A DNA stretch of 64,000 nucleotides from assembly GCA_964017065.1 (NCBI GenBank), contig OZ024783.1, positions 5,885,572-5,949,571 on the forward strand. The letters run 5' to 3'. Positions 61,401 through 64,000 of this stretch are shown in pieces. How positions within the stretch are numbered: the stretch's first letter is position 1; every line of letters begins with the position of its first letter. Made by a program: the position numbers and the translations under genes. Source of the DNA: Haliclona indistincta. Taxonomy: Eukaryota > Porifera > Demospongiae > Haplosclerida > Chalinidae. Below the pieces are notes generated by a model that was not told the DNA's origin, ran no database searches, and saw nothing but the letters and a program-made list of their open reading frames with translations.

Positions 61401-64000
61401 TGGCACTAAAGTGAGGACTCCGAGGACACCAAACAGTTTAGTGATTGAGGAGCTAAGACCAAGCGATCGTGGGTTCTACTACTGTGAAGCAGTCAATGTT
61501 GCAGGTACTGCCACGTCCAATACTGTTCTGGTCAATATTAAATTATAGGTGTGGTTCAGTATGAAGCATTTATTCATCAAAATGAAACAGAAATAATCGA
61601 TTCAGCTAATCTCTTACTACAGGTGACATGAGTAAAAAGCAATGCAAAAATTACTATTAAATTTTATACAGATCAACAATGCTCTTGCTGGTAGTAGACT
61701 TGCTCTCAATGCCTCCTTCTTCTTTATTGAACTGCTAATGTCTGGAAAGTAAGCAACTAAACTTATCAAATCAGACTCAAAATTTTGCAGTGCAACAATG
61801 CGAGATGTTCCTATACTGATCACACTGATTACTGATGATGGAGCTGGGAGTGAAATGCTACGACAAGAAGTGCTCCAAGAGATGGAGAGAGTGGAGTCAC
61901 AAATTATGCTCCAAATCAGTATTGAAATCGCTGAGGTAGATAGATTTGGTAAGTCTTATAGTATCCAGCTGCAATGTGCATGTGAGCACTTTGAAATTTT
62001 AATTTTTCCTACACAGATGGTTGTCAATCAACTACCTCTATTATACCATCTGTTTCTGGAGATGAAAAGTTGACAATCATTATCACTTGGCCCGAGACTA
62101 ATCTGGCAGAAGTTGCTGTGGTGACATGTCCGTGTGGTACATTAAGTATTACAGCCCAGGTAGCTACTCGACGCTGTGGAGGTAATTTCATCAATGGAGC
62201 ACAGTGGGATACAGCTAATGTGGATCCTTGCAACTTGAGTGACAATGCGAGAAGAATCTGCCAGTTATCTGATGTAATTTATTATACATCAGTTTTAGTG
62301 CTTATTATCTGTCGTATAATTATAGTTACCAACTGAGGAACGTCTTGATAGACTGGAGGTGTTCACTAATTCATCAAATGAGATCATGAGTGATGATGTG
62401 TCTGCTTCTGTGACAGTTTTAGTAGATTCTACTGAAGATGTTATTAAAGGAAATAGAACAGTAAGTTATCGATAGGTGCTCGTATTAGAGACATCTCACC
62501 TTTATGTAGCTATCTGAAAATTTTCTTAACGTTGTTGACAATATTGTAAAAGCTGACCCGATGGTACTTCAAGAGAGTCAAGCAGATGCAAACAGCTCAG
62601 CTAAGTATGTTGATTCTTCATTGATTACAATAAAATATTATTTAATGTACTTTCTGTAGATTGTTAGATGCTGTGGAAAGAGTTAGTGAGAACATTCCTA
62701 TCCCAGAGAATGAGACGTCTGCTCTTATCACTCAATCAACTTTTGCTGTCTCAGTCCAGAAAGTAGACCCCATGACATTCGCTGGACTCAGCATTAGTGC
62801 AGTCATTGAAAGCTTTGATAATCAAAGAATTGATGAGCTAATGTTGAACATGATGATGAGCAATGAGAGATCAACTGGTTCACTGTCCCTACCGAGTAAC
62901 TTGCTTCAGAAGGCTAATGGCACTAGAGTTACTATGTCTGTGTTCACCACTAACTCATTATTTTTGAGAAGAGATACCAATAACATGGAGGTAGCTAGCA
63001 TCGTCATATCAGCTGGTGTAGTGGGAGTACAGAGAGTTAAGAATCTAGATCCACCAATCACTGCTGTGTTCCAAAGAAACCCAGTAAGCTGATATCGTGT
63101 TGCTGACAAAAAAATATTGAGCATGATCTTTTACATAGAATGTTAATGGTACTGAACCAGTTTGTTCATTCTGGGATCAAGCTCTTGATGGTGAGAAGCA
63201 TGCTATTTGCAATACAAGCTAAAGTTCAGTGATATCATTATAACTTTAGATGGTTATGGTGGATGGTCATCAGAAGGTTGTTTCATCAGAAACAGCACTA
63301 GTCTAAATCAAACTGAAGTCACTTGCTTGTGTAACCATCTCACCAACTTCGCCATTTTACTAGTAAATTAAAGCAAGCACACCTAAATTTCCTTTCATAT
63401 CATGCATTGCAGGATGTCTCACCACAATTTGGTGACCCACCAGTTTCAAAACGACTTGAAGACTTTTTCCTAGATGCTGTGTCATACATTGGTGTGATAC
63501 TGTCCATAGCTGGTCTTCTACTCACCATAGTTTCTTATATCGGCACACGGTCAGTTTTATTCAATATTAAACGAATATGTTCGATGCTACCTGTTTTAGG
63601 AAACTGCGTCTCTCTGATCATGGACAGCTGTTGCTAAATCTCTGTGTTGCTTTGCTCGGACTATACATATCATTCATCTTCTCCATCCACAGCAGTAGTG
63701 TGCCTGCATTGTGTGCCATAGTCTCTATCATGTTACACTATTTCATGCTGGTAGTGTTCATGATGATGGCTGCTGAGGCAGTCAATTTGTACATGAAGTT
63801 AGTAATTGTACTGGGTCAAAATATTAGTCACTATGTCATCAAAATCACTGTGATATGTTGGGGTAAGTTTACAAATTCATGATGGTGCTATCATTTCATG
63901 CTGCGCTGTAACCATCAATTTTCTTACAGTTGTTCCAGTGTTTGTGGTACTGTTTTGTTTTGCTCCTAGCCCAAGTTCATACATGCATTCAAATGTGTAA
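58402..64000 (+). CDS. adhesion GPCR (NIDO, FN3, Ig, EGF, HRM, GAIN/GPS, 7TM), partial at both ends
   Basis: Cell-surface receptor of the adhesion class. Exons: 58402-58639 (NIDO-like, NTFQAVLATDG, YECGKLNW); FN3 58964-59248, 59294-59575, 59645-59929, 59990-60259; Ig 60310-60618 and 60703-61050; EGF 61094-61213 (six Cys); third Ig from 61268. Then 61549-61622, 61672-61748, 61791-61948 (unassigned), 62017-62273 (HRM-like, CPCG..W..C), 62326-62460, 62510-62604, 62660-63083, 63139-63190, and 63250-63362 with the GPS CLCNHLTNFAIL. Transmembrane exons are 63413-63549, 63600-63862 and 63930 onward. Nearly all ectodomain introns are phase 1, as in shuffled domains. No signal peptide exon is visible. 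The third Ig exon runs into TAG at 61546-61548 unless a 44-nt intron (61505-61548) is removed. GPS cleavage would split the chains. Ligand and G protein are unknown. Confidence 0.88.

Noticed and set aside
1..64000. tRNA, rRNA or other structured RNA genes
   Set aside because: I saw no convincing cloverleaf or rRNA signature by eye. The many hairpins are explained by inverted-repeat elements.

Overview
The window is eukaryotic. Genes are split into many exons with GT-AG introns, many only 45-100 nt long. The intergenic DNA is AT-rich, full of ATGCAT/ACATGTAC-type words, microsatellites and hairpin-type transposable elements. Four things together suggest a demosponge of the Amphimedon type: chitin synthases carrying SAM domains, a NIDO/FN3/Ig/EGF adhesion GPCR, very short introns and the base composition. 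That assignment is inference, not a species call.

Layout. 1-1588 holds no recognisable gene. 1589-4555 (+) is a complete 11-exon pyridoxal kinase gene. From about 5.9 to 55.4 kb lies a tandem array of SAM-domain chitin synthase (CHS) genes, all on +, named A to E here, plus a pseudogene scrap. A (5978-15658) is broken: its catalytic exon is replaced by transposon-like sequence. B (16618-22170) is intact, nine exons and 1482 residues. C (26718-31471) has a premature TAG after the catalytic domain and has lost one SAM domain. D (33229-37173) lacks its 5' two thirds. E (48097-55445) is intact, 1477 residues. A decayed copy of the last exon of A lies at 45.7-46.2 kb.

A second gene sits on - tail-to-tail with the array members. 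It is an IQ-motif protein related to human C11orf65 (MFI, mitochondrial fission factor interactor). A full-length copy at 22592-26350 follows B, a 5'-truncated copy at 39999-41670 follows D, and a 3' piece at 55842-56288 follows E and runs toward the assembly gap. The duplicated unit was therefore CHS plus MFI, not CHS alone. The full-length MFI copy and CHS C are divergently arranged over about 370 bp.

58402-64000 (+) is the middle of an adhesion GPCR: a NIDO piece, four FN3, two Ig, an EGF, a third Ig, an HRM-like module, a GAIN/GPS module and the first transmembrane helices. Both its 5' and 3' ends are missing from the window.

Mobile DNA dominates the gaps. There is a repeated 1.2-kb composite element with a hairpin end (four near-complete copies plus fragments). 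Two long-TIR foldback elements have 9-bp target-site duplications, as Mutator-like elements do. There are TA- and TTAA-flanked non-autonomous elements, nested hairpins, a LINE relic and several large tandem repeats. A 200-base run of N lies at 56322-56521.

Functionally, B and E should make membrane-bound family 2 glycosyltransferases polymerising UDP-GlcNAc into chitin, with cytosolic SAM domains that may drive oligomerisation. Pyridoxal kinase is an unrelated housekeeping neighbour.
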